Source: Porphyrobacter sp.
GTDB lineage: Bacteria; Pseudomonadota; Alphaproteobacteria; Sphingomonadales; Sphingomonadaceae
DNA length: 64,000 bases
Assembly (NCBI GenBank): GCA_017744315.1
Contig: JAGIBN010000001.1
Coordinates: 124,001 to 188,000 of the forward strand
Direction: 5' to 3'
In this document: positions 8,267-17,646 of the stretch, one piece after another
Layout: every line of letters starts with the position of its first letter
Numbering within the stretch: the stretch's first letter is position 1
Made by a program: the position numbers and the translations under genes
Notes under the pieces: generated by a model
Told to the model about the DNA's origin: nothing
The model's input: only the letters and a program-made list of their open reading frames with translations
Databases searched by the model: none

Positions 8267-8989
8267 ATGCGTCCGTGGTCTTACCAATGCTTCGTCCTCG
8301 CAGGTTGTGCCTTGCTGTCCGCTTGCGGCGGCGCGGGCGAGAGTGCTCGCGCCTCGAACGAGGAAGACCCGGCTGTCACGGCGGCCTTGAACCAGCCGAT
8401 CAGCTACGATCCCGATCTCTCCACCATGAATCGCGCCAACAGCGCGGCCAAGCTGCCGGTGCAGGACGGATCGCTGCCGACGGTGGACTCGGGGACCGAC
8501 GCAATCGAGGCAGCACGGGTTGAAGCCCAGCGGCTGGTGGGCGGGGCAAGCAACATGCGCAAGGCACCGGAGCCGCAGGAGCTTGCCGATGAGTTGCCGC
8601 TCGAAGCCACGCTGACCGCAGGGGCACGGGCTGCGGCGGCTCCCGGGATCGACGGAGCCTGCGTGGAGCAGGTGAGCTACACCATGCAGTGGGCCGCCAA
8701 GATGCCCCCCGCGTTCCCGGTCTACCCGCGCGGAGCGGTGCAGGAAGCGGCGGGCACTGATCAGAACGAGTGCGCTCTCCGCGTGGTCAACTTCGTGACG
8801 CCTGTCCCCCTGGACGAAGTGATGGACTTCTATTTCACCCGAGCTCGCAATGCCGGTTTTCCGGCGAGCCATGGGCTCCAGGGCGGCGATAACGTGCTGA
8901 CCGGAAGCAAGGGCGGGCGCTCTTTCGCAGTTTACGCCCGCGAATTGCCATCCGGCCTGGTCGAAGTGGACCTGGTGACGGGCGGCTAG
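8267..8989 (+). CDS. Lipoprotein of unknown function
   Basis: The 240-residue product starts with a lipoprotein signal peptide with lipobox LSAC (Cys20), so it should be lipid-anchored. The next 100 residues are Ala/Glu-rich and disordered in appearance. The C-terminal half (about 128-240) looks like a small folded domain that begins with a Cys and contains VYPRGAVQEAAG and VPLDEVMDFYFTRARNAGF. I do not recognise the family. Its stop overlaps the end of the convergent astD gene by four bases. Confidence 0.7.
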   Translation: MRPWSYQCFVLAGCALLSACGGAGESARASNEEDPAVTAALNQPISYDPDLSTMNRANSAAKLPVQDGSLPTVDSGTDAIEAARVEAQRLVGGASNMRKAPEPQELADELPLEATLTAGARAAAAPGIDGACVEQVSYTMQWAAKMPPAFPVYPRGAVQEAAGTDQNECALRVVNFVTPVPLDEVMDFYFTRARNAGFPASHGLQGGDNVLTGSKGGRSFAVYARELPSGLVEVDLVTGG

Positions 8990-10428
8990 CTCTCGCTCTT
9001 GGCCTTGCCGTCTTCGCGGAAGCCAACCCCAACGCTGGCGCGGGGCTGCTCCATCTCGGTGCTTGCAACAGGATAGGCGCAATAGTCGGCGGCGTAGTAG
9101 GCGGCCGGCCGATGATTGCCGGATAGACCGATGCCACCGAACGGAGCGGCAGATGAGGCGCCGTTGGTGGGGCGGTTCCAATTGACGATCCCGGCGCGGA
9201 TTCCCGCCCAGAAGTGGTCATACTCTTCGGGCGTACCACCGATCAGCGAAGCCGAGAGGCCGAAGCGGGTGTTGTTCGCTTCCGCGATCGCCTCGTCGAA
9301 ATCGTCGACCTTGATCACTTGCAGGATTGGCCCGAACAGCTCGACGTCAGGCCGCTCGCTCAGCGCAGTCGTATCGATCACCGCGGGAGTTACGAAAGGC
9401 AGGCCTTCGAAGGGCTGCTTCATGTGCGTCAGCGCCTTGCCGCCCTTGGAGATCAGGTAGACGACGCTCTCGGCGAGCTGGACGGCGGCCTGCATGTCGA
9501 TGACCGGGCCCATGAACGGCTGTGGATCGTCGAACGGCGCGCCGATGATGATCCGCCCGGTCAGGCGCTTCACCTCGGCGATGACTTTGTCATACATGCT
9601 GGCCTTGACGATCAGCCGCCGGGCCGCGGTGCAGCGTTGGCCGGCCGTGGTGAAGGCCGATTGAACGATCAGTGTGGCCGCGTCGGCGATCTTGGGCGTG
9701 TTCCACACCACGATCGGATTGTTGCCGCCCATTTCGAGCGCGACGATCTTGCCGGGATTGCTCGCCATCTTGCGGTTGATCGCGATGCCCGCCTGGGCCG
9801 AGCCGGTGAACAGCACGCCATCGATGCCGTCATGCGCAACCAGCGCCTTGCCCTCTTCCGGACCGCCGATCAGCAGCTGGACCACATCGGCCGGGACCCC
9901 GGCAGCGTGGAAGCACTTGAGCAGAAATTCGCCGGTTGCGGGGGTCTTTTCGCTCGGCTTGAGGATTACCGCGTTGCCCGCGATCAAGGCCGGGACGATG
10001 TGGCCGTTGGGGAGATGCGCGGGGAAGTTGTACGGCCCCAGCACGGCCATGACGCCATGGGGCTTGTGCCGCAGCGCTTGCGAGCCCTGCAGTGCGCTGT
10101 CGAGCCGCCGCTGTCCCGTGCGTTCGCCGTGGGCGCGGATCGAGATCTCGACCTTGGCGATGACCGCTTCGACTTCGGTGCGGCTTTCCCACAACGGCTT
10201 GCCGGTCTCTCGCGAGATCAGTTGCGCGAATTCCTCGAGCCGCTTGCGCACTTCGTTGGCGAAGCGGCGCATGAGTTCCATGCGCACGGCGTTCGGTTCG
10301 GAAGCCCATTTCGGCCAGGCCTTGCGCGCCCGATCGACCAATTCGTCAACGTTGCCCACCTGGCCGCGCCAGAGTTCGGCACCGGTTGCCGGTTCGAAAG
10401 AGATGATCTCGTTTTCGCTCACAAGCAC
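8986..10428 (-). CDS. astD: N-succinylglutamate 5-semialdehyde dehydrogenase
   Basis: This is an NAD-dependent aldehyde dehydrogenase of 480 residues, matching AstD, the fourth step of the arginine succinyltransferase pathway (N-succinylglutamate semialdehyde to N-succinylglutamate). Diagnostic features are the nucleotide-binding stretch GPYNFPAHLPNGHIVPALIA (about 131-150), the general base Glu232 in LEMGGNNP and the nucleophile Cys266 in GQRCTAARR. GTG 10428 or GTG 10422 are the possible starts; neither has a strong ribosome-binding site. None of the other ast genes is adjacent, so a more general aldehyde dehydrogenase role cannot be excluded. Confidence 0.88.
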   Translation of the reverse strand: MLVSENEIISFEPATGAELWRGQVGNVDELVDRARKAWPKWASEPNAVRMELMRRFANEVRKRLEEFAQLISRETGKPLWESRTEVEAVIAKVEISIRAHGERTGQRRLDSALQGSQALRHKPHGVMAVLGPYNFPAHLPNGHIVPALIAGNAVILKPSEKTPATGEFLLKCFHAAGVPADVVQLLIGGPEEGKALVAHDGIDGVLFTGSAQAGIAINRKMASNPGKIVALEMGGNNPIVVWNTPKIADAATLIVQSAFTTAGQRCTAARRLIVKASMYDKVIAEVKRLTGRIIIGAPFDDPQPFMGPVIDMQAAVQLAESVVYLISKGGKALTHMKQPFEGLPFVTPAVIDTTALSERPDVELFGPILQVIKVDDFDEAIAEANNTRFGLSASLIGGTPEEYDHFWAGIRAGIVNWNRPTNGASSAAPFGGIGLSGNHRPAAYYAADYCAYPVASTEMEQPRASVGVGFREDGKAKSES

Positions 10429-10511
10429 TGTGTCACAAGGAAGGGGGATCGATCACGGTAGATAGGCCCACTAGTCTCATCTTGCCAGTCCGCCTGATAT
10501 TACAAAGGTCT

Positions 10512-11912
10512 TTATGCCCGATGTCCGGCCGGCTCAGGAGGTTCCCCGAGGGCGTCACCCATCAGGCGGACCGCTGCGACCTTGTTGTGCAGCGGCCGCC
10601 AGTCGTCGCGCTCGGCAATGGCGGACCAGGTTGCCTCGACCTCGTCGATCAGCATCGCTTGCGGGGCGTCGCTCGCCCAATAGGGATGGTCGCCGCCAAT
10701 ATCGGCGTAGCCTGTCAGCGCTTCCGCCAGCGTGCCGTCGGCTCCACGCCCGCCCCGGTGGGTGAAGAAAAACTGGTCGGGCCCGATGCCGCCGCCTCGC
10801 ATGGTTTGCTCCGCCGCCGCTATCAAGCGCATGTCGGCTTCCACGCCCTGGCTCGTGACGCCCAGGCGCCAACAGAAGCGGCGGGTGATCGCCTGGTGGT
10901 AGAGGTCGGGGAACCGCTCGATCGCAGCGACCAGCGGCGGCGCGTCGACCAACAACCTTAGCGAGATCGCCAGCTGCGCGAGGTTCCAGCGGATCGCCTC
11001 CGGCTGGCGGCCGAAAGCATAGAGGCCACTGTGGTCGAAGTAGGCGGCGGTGAAGCTCGGGTCCCATTGCGGCAGCCAGCGCCACGGGCCGTAGTCGAAG
11101 CTCTCTCCGGTCACGTTCATGTTGTCCGAATTGAGCACGCCGTGCACGAAGCCCGCGACCATGTAGGACGCGGCGAGGTCCGCCAGGCGCTCGACGGCCT
11201 GATGCATCAGCACGACTGCGGGCTCGTCACGCCCCGGCGCGTCCTCCGGCGGGAGTGGGCCGGGAAACTGTGCGAGGCAATAGTCGACCAGCTGCCGCAT
11301 GTACCCGTCTTCCTCGAACGCGGCGAGGCGCTGGAAGGTGCCGATGCGGATGTGCGAGTGACTGAGGCGGGTTAGAACGGCTGAGCGCGTGGGCGAAGGT
11401 TCGTCGCCCCGTTCGAGCTCTTCACCGGTCTCGATCACCGAAAAGGTCTTGGAGGTATAGACCCCAAGTGCTTCAAGCATCTCGGTCGCGAGGATCTCTC
11501 GCATCGCGCCCTTGAGTGTCAGCCGCCCATCGGCCGTGCGGCTGTAGGGCGTCAGGCCCGATCCCTTGGTGCCGAGTTCCAGCAGTCTGCCGCTTCCATC
11601 GCGCATCTGGGCAAACGTGAAGCCGCGACCGTCACCAATCTCGGGATTGTAAACGCGGAACTGGTGGCCGTGATAACGCAGCGCCAGCGGTTGGGGCAGG
11701 TTGTCCGGCAACGGCTCGAAACGCCCGAAATGCCGCAGCCAATCCTGGTCGCTTAGATCGTCGAGACCGACGGCCTTTGCCCAACGCTGATTGCGGAAGC
11801 GCAGTTCGAGTTGAGGGAAATCGGCAGGCCTCACCGGATCGCCAAGCCAGTCGGCCAGGCTCAGGATCTGCGGATCGGGGCGATAAGGGGCAGCTTGCGG
11901 TTCGGCTCGCAT
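10512..11912 (-). CDS. selO: SelO/YdiU-family protein adenylyltransferase
   Basis: SelO is a pseudokinase-fold enzyme that transfers AMP from ATP to Ser, Thr or Tyr of target proteins and is linked to redox stress. The 466-residue protein is of normal length. It shows ALRYHGHQFRVYNPEIGDGR near the N terminus, the nucleotide loop GTKGSGLTPYSRTADGRLTL, and the catalytic/metal segment VHGVLNSDNMNVTGESFDYG. The protein lacks the C-terminal selenocysteine/cysteine motif of the human form, as is common in bacteria. ATG 11912 gives the usual N terminus. It is divergent from the hydrolase gene with 43 bases between the two start codons. Confidence 0.92.
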   Translation of the reverse strand: MRAEPQAAPYRPDPQILSLADWLGDPVRPADFPQLELRFRNQRWAKAVGLDDLSDQDWLRHFGRFEPLPDNLPQPLALRYHGHQFRVYNPEIGDGRGFTFAQMRDGSGRLLELGTKGSGLTPYSRTADGRLTLKGAMREILATEMLEALGVYTSKTFSVIETGEELERGDEPSPTRSAVLTRLSHSHIRIGTFQRLAAFEEDGYMRQLVDYCLAQFPGPLPPEDAPGRDEPAVVLMHQAVERLADLAASYMVAGFVHGVLNSDNMNVTGESFDYGPWRWLPQWDPSFTAAYFDHSGLYAFGRQPEAIRWNLAQLAISLRLLVDAPPLVAAIERFPDLYHQAITRRFCWRLGVTSQGVEADMRLIAAAEQTMRGGGIGPDQFFFTHRGGRGADGTLAEALTGYADIGGDHPYWASDAPQAMLIDEVEATWSAIAERDDWRPLHNKVAAVRLMGDALGEPPEPAGHRA

Positions 11913-11955
11913 CTTTGCATTAGTGGGAGCGCGCGAGGCGGGGAGCAAGCAGAAC

Positions 11956-12834
11956 ATGGCAGAGAGCGAACCCGCCTTCACAGTGGGCGAATGGACCAGC
12001 GCTGATGGGTTGACCCTGCGCTATCGCGACTATGCAGGCGGCGAGGGCCGTCCGGCGATCCTCTGCATCCCCGGTCTGACCCGCAACGCTCGCGACTTCG
12101 AATCCGTCGCTGCGGCCTTTGCCGGAGAGTGGCGCGTGATCTGCGCCGATCTGCGGGGGCGGGGGCTGAGCGACTACGCGAAGGATTCGTCCAGCTACAA
12201 TCCGCTGCAATACGTCGCGGACATCTCCGCCTTGCTAGATCAGGCAGGGTTGGAGCGGGTGGTCGTGATCGGGACCTCGCTCGGTGGGATTGTAACTATG
12301 CTCCTGGCGACGCTGACGCCCGAGCGAATCGCGGGCGTGGTGCTCAACGACGTCGGGCCTCACATTGAGGAAGCTGGGCTCGCCCGGATTCGCGAGTACG
12401 TGGGGCAGGGGCGTAGCTATCCAACCTGGATGCACGCGGCGCGCGGTCTGCGGGAGCAGGGCGGCATCGCCTACCCCGACTTCAAGATCTCCGACTGGCT
12501 CAAGCTGGCCAAGCGCCTGATGGCCGTCGGGCCCGGCGGCCGCATCGCGTTCGACTACGACATGAAGATCGCCGAGCCGTTCAGCACGCCATCCGGCACG
12601 GCCCCGGCGGACATGTGGCCGGCGTTTCAGGCGCTCGCCGGGCGTCCCGTGCTCGCGATACGCGGCGGGGTGTCGGACATCCTGTCCGCTGCCACGCTCA
12701 ATCGCATGAAGCGCGAGTTACCGGGACTCGAGGCGGTGACGATCCGCCGTGTCGGCCACGCACCCACCCTGGACGAAGCGCCTGCGCTCGAGGCTATCTC
12801 GCGACTTCTGGCGAAGGTCGAAGCGACCGCATGA
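11956..12834 (+). CDS. Alpha/beta-fold hydrolase
   Basis: This 292-residue protein has an alpha/beta hydrolase fold. The nucleophile elbow is GTSLGG with Ser108, an oxyanion-type loop IPGLTRNARDF lies at about 38-48, and a likely catalytic histidine is in RRVGHAPTLDE near the C terminus. The substrate is unknown; the family includes esterases, lactonases and haloalkane dehalogenases. GGGAG upstream supports ATG 11956. The stop overlaps the glycosyltransferase start (ATGA), so the two are co-translated, but no functional link is obvious. Confidence 0.8.
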   Translation: MAESEPAFTVGEWTSADGLTLRYRDYAGGEGRPAILCIPGLTRNARDFESVAAAFAGEWRVICADLRGRGLSDYAKDSSSYNPLQYVADISALLDQAGLERVVVIGTSLGGIVTMLLATLTPERIAGVVLNDVGPHIEEAGLARIREYVGQGRSYPTWMHAARGLREQGGIAYPDFKISDWLKLAKRLMAVGPGGRIAFDYDMKIAEPFSTPSGTAPADMWPAFQALAGRPVLAIRGGVSDILSAATLNRMKRELPGLEAVTIRRVGHAPTLDEAPALEAISRLLAKVEATA

Positions 12835-13964
12835 CCGTTCCGCGGATCCTACATCTCCATTCGAGCTTCGACGCGGGGGGTAAGGAACTGCGCTGCGTCC
12901 AGCTGATCAATGCCTTCGGGCGGGACGCGGAGCACGCGATCGTCTCGGCTGACCCAGAGCGCCGCTCGGCAGCCGCGCGGCTATCTGGTGTTGCGAAAGT
13001 CTCATGGCCGGAGTTTCCCTCGCTTAAAGGCAAGCCACTGCCGGGGCGTCTCAAGCGGATCGCTGCGGCGATGGCCGGATACGATCTCGTGTGCACCTAC
13101 AACTGGGGTGCGATGGATGCGGTGATGGCGCACACCCTGTTCGCCGACGTCTACAAGCTTTCGCCGCTGGTCCATCACGAGGACGGCTTCAACGAAGACG
13201 AGGCCGGCGGTCTCAAACCGATCCGTAATTTCTATCGCAGCATTGCGCTGGGGCGGAGCTCGGCGCTGGTCGTACCGTCGCGGACGCTCGAGCGAATTGC
13301 GCTCGAGACCTGGCATCAGCCTCGGACCAGAGTGCGGCTGATCCCCAACGGGATCGACACGCGAGCCTTCACGAAGCCGCCCAAAAGCGATGCCTTGCCG
13401 CGGGTGGTCAAGCGCAAGGGCGAGCTATGGGTTGGCTCGCTGGCGGGCCTTCGCGCGGTCAAGAATCTGCCGCTGCTGATCAGGGCCTGTCGGGACCTTC
13501 CTGACGAGTGGCAGCTGGTGATCGGCGGCGAGGGGCCGGAGCGTAGCGCGATCGTCGCCGAGGCCGCTGCCCACGGAATGGAGGACCGGGTTCACCTGCC
13601 CGGGCAGGTCGAGCCGGCCAAGGCCACTGCACTGTTCGACATCTTCGCGCTCTCCTCTCTGTCAGAGCAGTTTCCGATCTCGGTGGTCGAGGCGATGGCG
13701 GCCGGGCTGCCGATTGCGGCCCCGCGCATCGGCGACATCGCGGCCATGGTTGCTACCGAAAACGGCCCCTACCTCAGCGCGCCGGGGGACGAGGCAGGCC
13801 TTGCTGCGGCCATCGCTGCGCTGGCCGCTGATCCCGAGTTGCGCAGGCGTATCGGCGAGACAAATCGAGTCAAAGCCAAGGCCGAATATGACGAAGGACG
13901 GATGATCGAACGCTATCGCGCGCTCTACTGGGGCCTGATGAATCGGGCGGGAATCGCGGGTTGA
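12831..13964 (+). CDS. Glycosyltransferase family 4 protein
   Basis: This 377-residue protein is a GT-B-fold retaining glycosyltransferase. The N-terminal domain begins ILHLHSSFDAGGKEL. The C-terminal domain (from about residue 195) has the donor-nucleotide loop VIGGEGPERSAI and the EX7E region SEQFPISVVEAMAAGLPIA. Acceptor and sugar cannot be inferred. The start overlaps the upstream hydrolase by ATGA; in-frame codons extend further upstream but lie inside that gene. The N-terminal hexapeptide and GKEL pattern resemble sugar transferases that are often encoded near polysaccharide genes, but none is seen here. Confidence 0.82.
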   Translation: MTVPRILHLHSSFDAGGKELRCVQLINAFGRDAEHAIVSADPERRSAAARLSGVAKVSWPEFPSLKGKPLPGRLKRIAAAMAGYDLVCTYNWGAMDAVMAHTLFADVYKLSPLVHHEDGFNEDEAGGLKPIRNFYRSIALGRSSALVVPSRTLERIALETWHQPRTRVRLIPNGIDTRAFTKPPKSDALPRVVKRKGELWVGSLAGLRAVKNLPLLIRACRDLPDEWQLVIGGEGPERSAIVAEAAAHGMEDRVHLPGQVEPAKATALFDIFALSSLSEQFPISVVEAMAAGLPIAAPRIGDIAAMVATENGPYLSAPGDEAGLAAAIAALAADPELRRRIGETNRVKAKAEYDEGRMIERYRALYWGLMNRAGIAG

Positions 13965-14075
13965 GCTTTCAGCCAAGGTTCACCGCAGCGGGGACAGAGG
14001 CGACTCGGCAATTGAAATGGCGCGGCCATCCGTTAAACAGCGCGCCGACCAATTAACTCTGAATAGAAAAGTCCT

Positions 14076-14867
14076 GTGGCCCTTAGACCTGACTCCGAGA
14101 AGTCCCGTGCCGATGAGCTTGCCGAGCGCCAGACGCGCGAGCAGGAGGTCCTCTTTCGTGAGGTCGATGACGCTGTCCGGCAGGACCAGCTCGGCGGCGC
14201 CGCGAAAAAATACGGCATTCCCGTCGCGGTCGGCATCGTTCTGGCGCTTGCGGCCTTCGGTGGCTGGCTGTGGTGGACTGAACATCAGGAAGGCGTGAAG
14301 GAGCAGCGTTCGGAGCAGCTCATCACCGCTTTCGATAAGCTCGAAGCTGGTCAGGTTCCTCAGGCGGACAAGGATCTTGCGGCCTTGGCTGGCGAACGCA
14401 GCGACGCGCAGGCCGTTTCGGCCAAGCTCGCCCGTGCCGGCATTGCCCTCAATCAGAATCGTCACGCCGACGCGGTCAAGCTTTACGAAGAGGTTTCCGC
14501 TGACGGCGACGCCCCGCAGGCTTACCGCGATCTCGCGACGATCCGCTCCATGGCCGCACAGTTCGACCAGCTGGAACCGCAGAAGGTCATCGACCGCCTG
14601 AAGCCCCTGGCGACCCCGGGCAACCCGTGGTTCGGCAGCGCTGGCGAATTGGTCGGAATGGCCTATTTGAAGCAGAACAAACCTGACCTCGCGGGGCCGT
14701 TGTTCGCGGCCATCGCCAAGGATGAAACCGTGCCGAAATCCCTGCGTTCGCGCACTCGCCAGATGGCCGGCCTGCTTGGGGTCGACGCCGTTGTCGACGT
14801 CGACAAGACGCTGGCCGAAGTACGCGAGCAGGAAGGTGGCGCTCCCGCTGCCCAGCCGGCCCAATAA
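14076..14867 (+). CDS. YfgM-like single-pass TPR protein, BamB partner
   Basis: The 263-residue product has a basic/acidic cytoplasmic N terminus, one membrane helix (IPVAVGIVLALAAFGGWLWW, about 48-67) and a periplasmic domain with tetratricopeptide-like helices. This is the layout of YfgM, which associates with the SecYEG/PpiD site and, in many proteobacteria, is encoded directly before bamB. The start is GTG 14076 without a strong ribosome-binding site. Its stop overlaps the bamB start by one base (TAATG). The Ala/Gln/Pro C-terminal tail is low complexity. Confidence 0.8.
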   Translation: MALRPDSEKSRADELAERQTREQEVLFREVDDAVRQDQLGGAAKKYGIPVAVGIVLALAAFGGWLWWTEHQEGVKEQRSEQLITAFDKLEAGQVPQADKDLAALAGERSDAQAVSAKLARAGIALNQNRHADAVKLYEEVSADGDAPQAYRDLATIRSMAAQFDQLEPQKVIDRLKPLATPGNPWFGSAGELVGMAYLKQNKPDLAGPLFAAIAKDETVPKSLRSRTRQMAGLLGVDAVVDVDKTLAEVREQEGGAPAAQPAQ

Positions 14868-16228
14868 TGGTGAACCGATTGATGCCTAAGACTTCGCGTC
14901 TCACTACCCACGCTCGCTATCTCGCGCTGCCCCTGCTGGCGATCGCGCTCGCTGGATGCGGAGCGTTCGGTGGCAAGGACAAGCCCGGAACGCCGACTGT
15001 CGGCAACCGCTCGCCGATCCTTTCGCGCATTTCGAACGAGGTGAAGGCCGACCCGACCCTCGCCTCGATTACCGTGGTGTTGCCGCCTGCGCAGAGCAAT
15101 GCCGATTGGCCGCAGGCCGGCGGCAATGCGTCGAAAACCGCGGGACATGTCGCGCTCTCGGCTACTCCGGCACAGGCCTGGGTGGCATCGATCCCTGGAT
15201 CGACCTCCTCTCGCCGTCTGGCCGCCGCGCCGGTCGTTGGCGGCGGAACTCTGTTTGCGGTCGATACCGCCGGTTCGGTCCATGCCTTCGATGCGGCCAC
15301 CGGAGCATCGCGCTGGGTGCACCAGGTTCAGGTTGCCAACGAGCTTCGCAATGCAGCCTTCGGCGGCGGCGTGAGCTACTTCGAAGGCCGGGTCTACGCC
15401 ACCAACGGCGCTGGCTACGTCGTCGCGCTCGATGCCAAGACCGGTTCGGAGCTGTGGCGCGTCAAGCCGGCTGGCCCGCTGCGCGGTTCGCCGACGATCG
15501 CCTTCAACACCGTCTATGTAATGACGCAGGACAACCAGATCCACGCGCTCAACATCACCGACGGCAGCCCGATCTGGCAGGACGCGGCCGCTACCGGTGA
15601 GTCCGGAGTGTTCGGCGTGGCGGCCCCTGCCGCCGGCCAGGGCACCGTCATCGCCGGTTATTCGCAGGGCGAACTCGTGGCCTACCGCTACGAGAACGGC
15701 CGCAACCTATGGTCGGACGCGCTCTCGCGCACGTCGATCTCGACGCAGGTCGGCACTTTGACCGACGTCGATGCCGACCCGATCATCGCCGACGGTCGCG
15801 TTTACGCGCTGGGTCAGGGTGGCCGCATGGCCGCTTACGAGCTGGTCACTGGTCAGCGCCTGTGGGAATTGAACCTCGCGGGCATCTCCACCCCGGTCAT
15901 CGCAGGTGAGTGGATCTTCACCCTTACCGACGATTCGCGCATGCTCGCGATCGCCCGCAACACCGGCAAGGTGCGGTGGGTCATCCAGCTGCCGCACTGG
16001 CGCAATCCGGAGAAGGAAACCGGCCCGATCTTCTGGACCGGACCAGTCCTCGCCAACAATCGCCTGTGGATCGCCAGCTCCGAGGGCGAGGTCCAGTCGG
16101 TCGACGTGACGAACGGCTCGGTGACCCCGTTCACCAAGCTGAGCAGCCCGGTGTCCCTGCCGCCGATCGTGGCCGGGGGAACGATGTACATCCTCGACGA
16201 TGGCGGCCGCATCACTGCCTGGCGCTAG
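14867..16228 (+). CDS. bamB: Outer membrane protein assembly factor BamB
   Basis: BamB is the beta-propeller lipoprotein of the BAM complex, which folds proteins into the outer membrane. The 453-residue product has a lipoprotein signal with lipobox LAGC (Cys31). It then shows PQQ-type propeller repeats such as SVHAFDAATGASRWVH, YVVALDAKTGSELWRV and QIHALNITDGSPIWQ, ending with MYILDDGGRITAW. The start codon overlaps the upstream TPR gene. In many relatives der (engA) follows; here it does not, and an ICMT-like gene comes next. Confidence 0.92.
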   Translation: MVNRLMPKTSRLTTHARYLALPLLAIALAGCGAFGGKDKPGTPTVGNRSPILSRISNEVKADPTLASITVVLPPAQSNADWPQAGGNASKTAGHVALSATPAQAWVASIPGSTSSRRLAAAPVVGGGTLFAVDTAGSVHAFDAATGASRWVHQVQVANELRNAAFGGGVSYFEGRVYATNGAGYVVALDAKTGSELWRVKPAGPLRGSPTIAFNTVYVMTQDNQIHALNITDGSPIWQDAAATGESGVFGVAAPAAGQGTVIAGYSQGELVAYRYENGRNLWSDALSRTSISTQVGTLTDVDADPIIADGRVYALGQGGRMAAYELVTGQRLWELNLAGISTPVIAGEWIFTLTDDSRMLAIARNTGKVRWVIQLPHWRNPEKETGPIFWTGPVLANNRLWIASSEGEVQSVDVTNGSVTPFTKLSSPVSLPPIVAGGTMYILDDGGRITAWR

Positions 16229-16286
16229 AGCCTAGCCCCGACCAGCCGTTACCGGCCCTTTAACCGTTGTGAGCTAGGGCGCGCCT

Positions 16287-17645
16287 ATGAGCGCGTCCTC
16301 CTCCCCCACGCCTGCACAGCGGCCAGAGAGCGACGTATCTCCTCGCGTCGGCCTTGTCGGCGTCATGACGCTGATGGGGTGGATTGCCATCGCCAGGCTG
16401 TGGCCGGAGATATCGACCGCGCTCGACCTCCCCGTTAGACGCGAGGTCCTCTCGGGTCCGTATTCCGCCCTGATGGCGATGCTCCTTTCGGGCCTCGCCA
16501 TGGGTGCCTGGTCCTTGCTCGTCGAGAAGGTCCATCGCCGACCGTCGACCGGCATAGACTGGAGCCGACCGCGTCCGCTTGCCGCGGTGATCGAAGTGTC
16601 GCTGGTGAAGCTGGCGGGGCTCTGGGCCACCTGGATCGCGATCGGCGCCTTCTATTGCCTCGGGCGGTGGTACTGGACTGGCCAGTACCTGTTCGCGATG
16701 GACGTGATCTTCGCGGCCGCGATCCCGCTTTTCGTGTTGTCGGTGCCCTATGTCCTGTGGCTCGACCGCTACTTGAAGGAGCCGCGCGATCACGCCTGGC
16801 ACTTCGGCGCGATGTTCATGAGCCGCCGCGAGCCGTGGGATCTCGGTGAGGTAAAGCGGCACTGGCGCGCGTGGATAATCAAGGGCTTCTTCTGCGCCTT
16901 CATGATCTCGATCCTCCCGCCGGGGTTTGCGGGCGTGGTGGAAACCGACTTCGGCGCCTTGGCTCACGATCCAGTGCAGCTAGGGGGGCGGCTGTTCGAA
17001 CTGCTGTTCGTGATCGATGCGCAGATCGGTACCGTAGGCTACCTGATGACGCTGCGTCCGCTCGACGCCCACATTCGCAGCGGCAATCCGTTCCTGGCGG
17101 GCTGGATCGCGGCGCTGATCTGTTACCCGCCGTTCGTCCTCGTCATGATGGGGAACAGCGGTATTCTGCAGTACGAATACCAGACCGCTGGGTGGGGCCA
17201 CTGGCTTGCGGGTTACGATGCCTTACTGTGGGCCTGGGCGGCGCTGCTTGTGACCCTGACGGCGATCTATGCCTGGGCGACGTTCGCGTTTGGTATCCGG
17301 TTCTCCAACCTGACCTATCGCGGCGTGCTGACCAATGGGCCCTACCGGTTCACGCGGCATCCTGCCTACGTCTCGAAGAACCTGTTCTGGTGGCTCTCAG
17401 CCATGCCCTTCCTGGTAACGAGCGGCTCCTTGCTGGAGGCCGTCCGCAATACCGTGTTCCTCGCGGTGATCAGCGGAATCTACTACTGGCGCGCACGGAC
17501 AGAAGAGGCCCACCTCTTGGCCGAGGACCCGAAGTATCGCGACTATCACGCGTGGATGGACGAGCACGGCCTGATCACCGCGCCGCTCACACGCCTGCTG
17601 TCGAGAGCGAAACAGCGTCGCTTGCAGGAGCAGCCGGCGGAATAG
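16287..17645 (+). CDS. Polytopic membrane protein with ICMT/PEMT-like methyltransferase domain
   Basis: This 452-residue protein has about ten hydrophobic segments. The C-terminal third carries the isoprenylcysteine carboxyl methyltransferase / phospholipid methyltransferase pattern NGPYRFTRHPAYVSKNLFWW, followed by EEAHLLAEDPKYRDYHAW. These elements hold S-adenosylmethionine in the family. The N-terminal 300 residues are a membrane region I do not recognise, which makes the protein about twice the size of a usual bacterial ICMT protein. Substrate is unknown; lipid or quinone-like substrates are possible in view of the next gene ubiA, but that is only proximity. Confidence 0.7.
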   Translation: MSASSSPTPAQRPESDVSPRVGLVGVMTLMGWIAIARLWPEISTALDLPVRREVLSGPYSALMAMLLSGLAMGAWSLLVEKVHRRPSTGIDWSRPRPLAAVIEVSLVKLAGLWATWIAIGAFYCLGRWYWTGQYLFAMDVIFAAAIPLFVLSVPYVLWLDRYLKEPRDHAWHFGAMFMSRREPWDLGEVKRHWRAWIIKGFFCAFMISILPPGFAGVVETDFGALAHDPVQLGGRLFELLFVIDAQIGTVGYLMTLRPLDAHIRSGNPFLAGWIAALICYPPFVLVMMGNSGILQYEYQTAGWGHWLAGYDALLWAWAALLVTLTAIYAWATFAFGIRFSNLTYRGVLTNGPYRFTRHPAYVSKNLFWWLSAMPFLVTSGSLLEAVRNTVFLAVISGIYYWRARTEEAHLLAEDPKYRDYHAWMDEHGLITAPLTRLLSRAKQRRLQEQPAE

Positions 17646-17646
17646 C

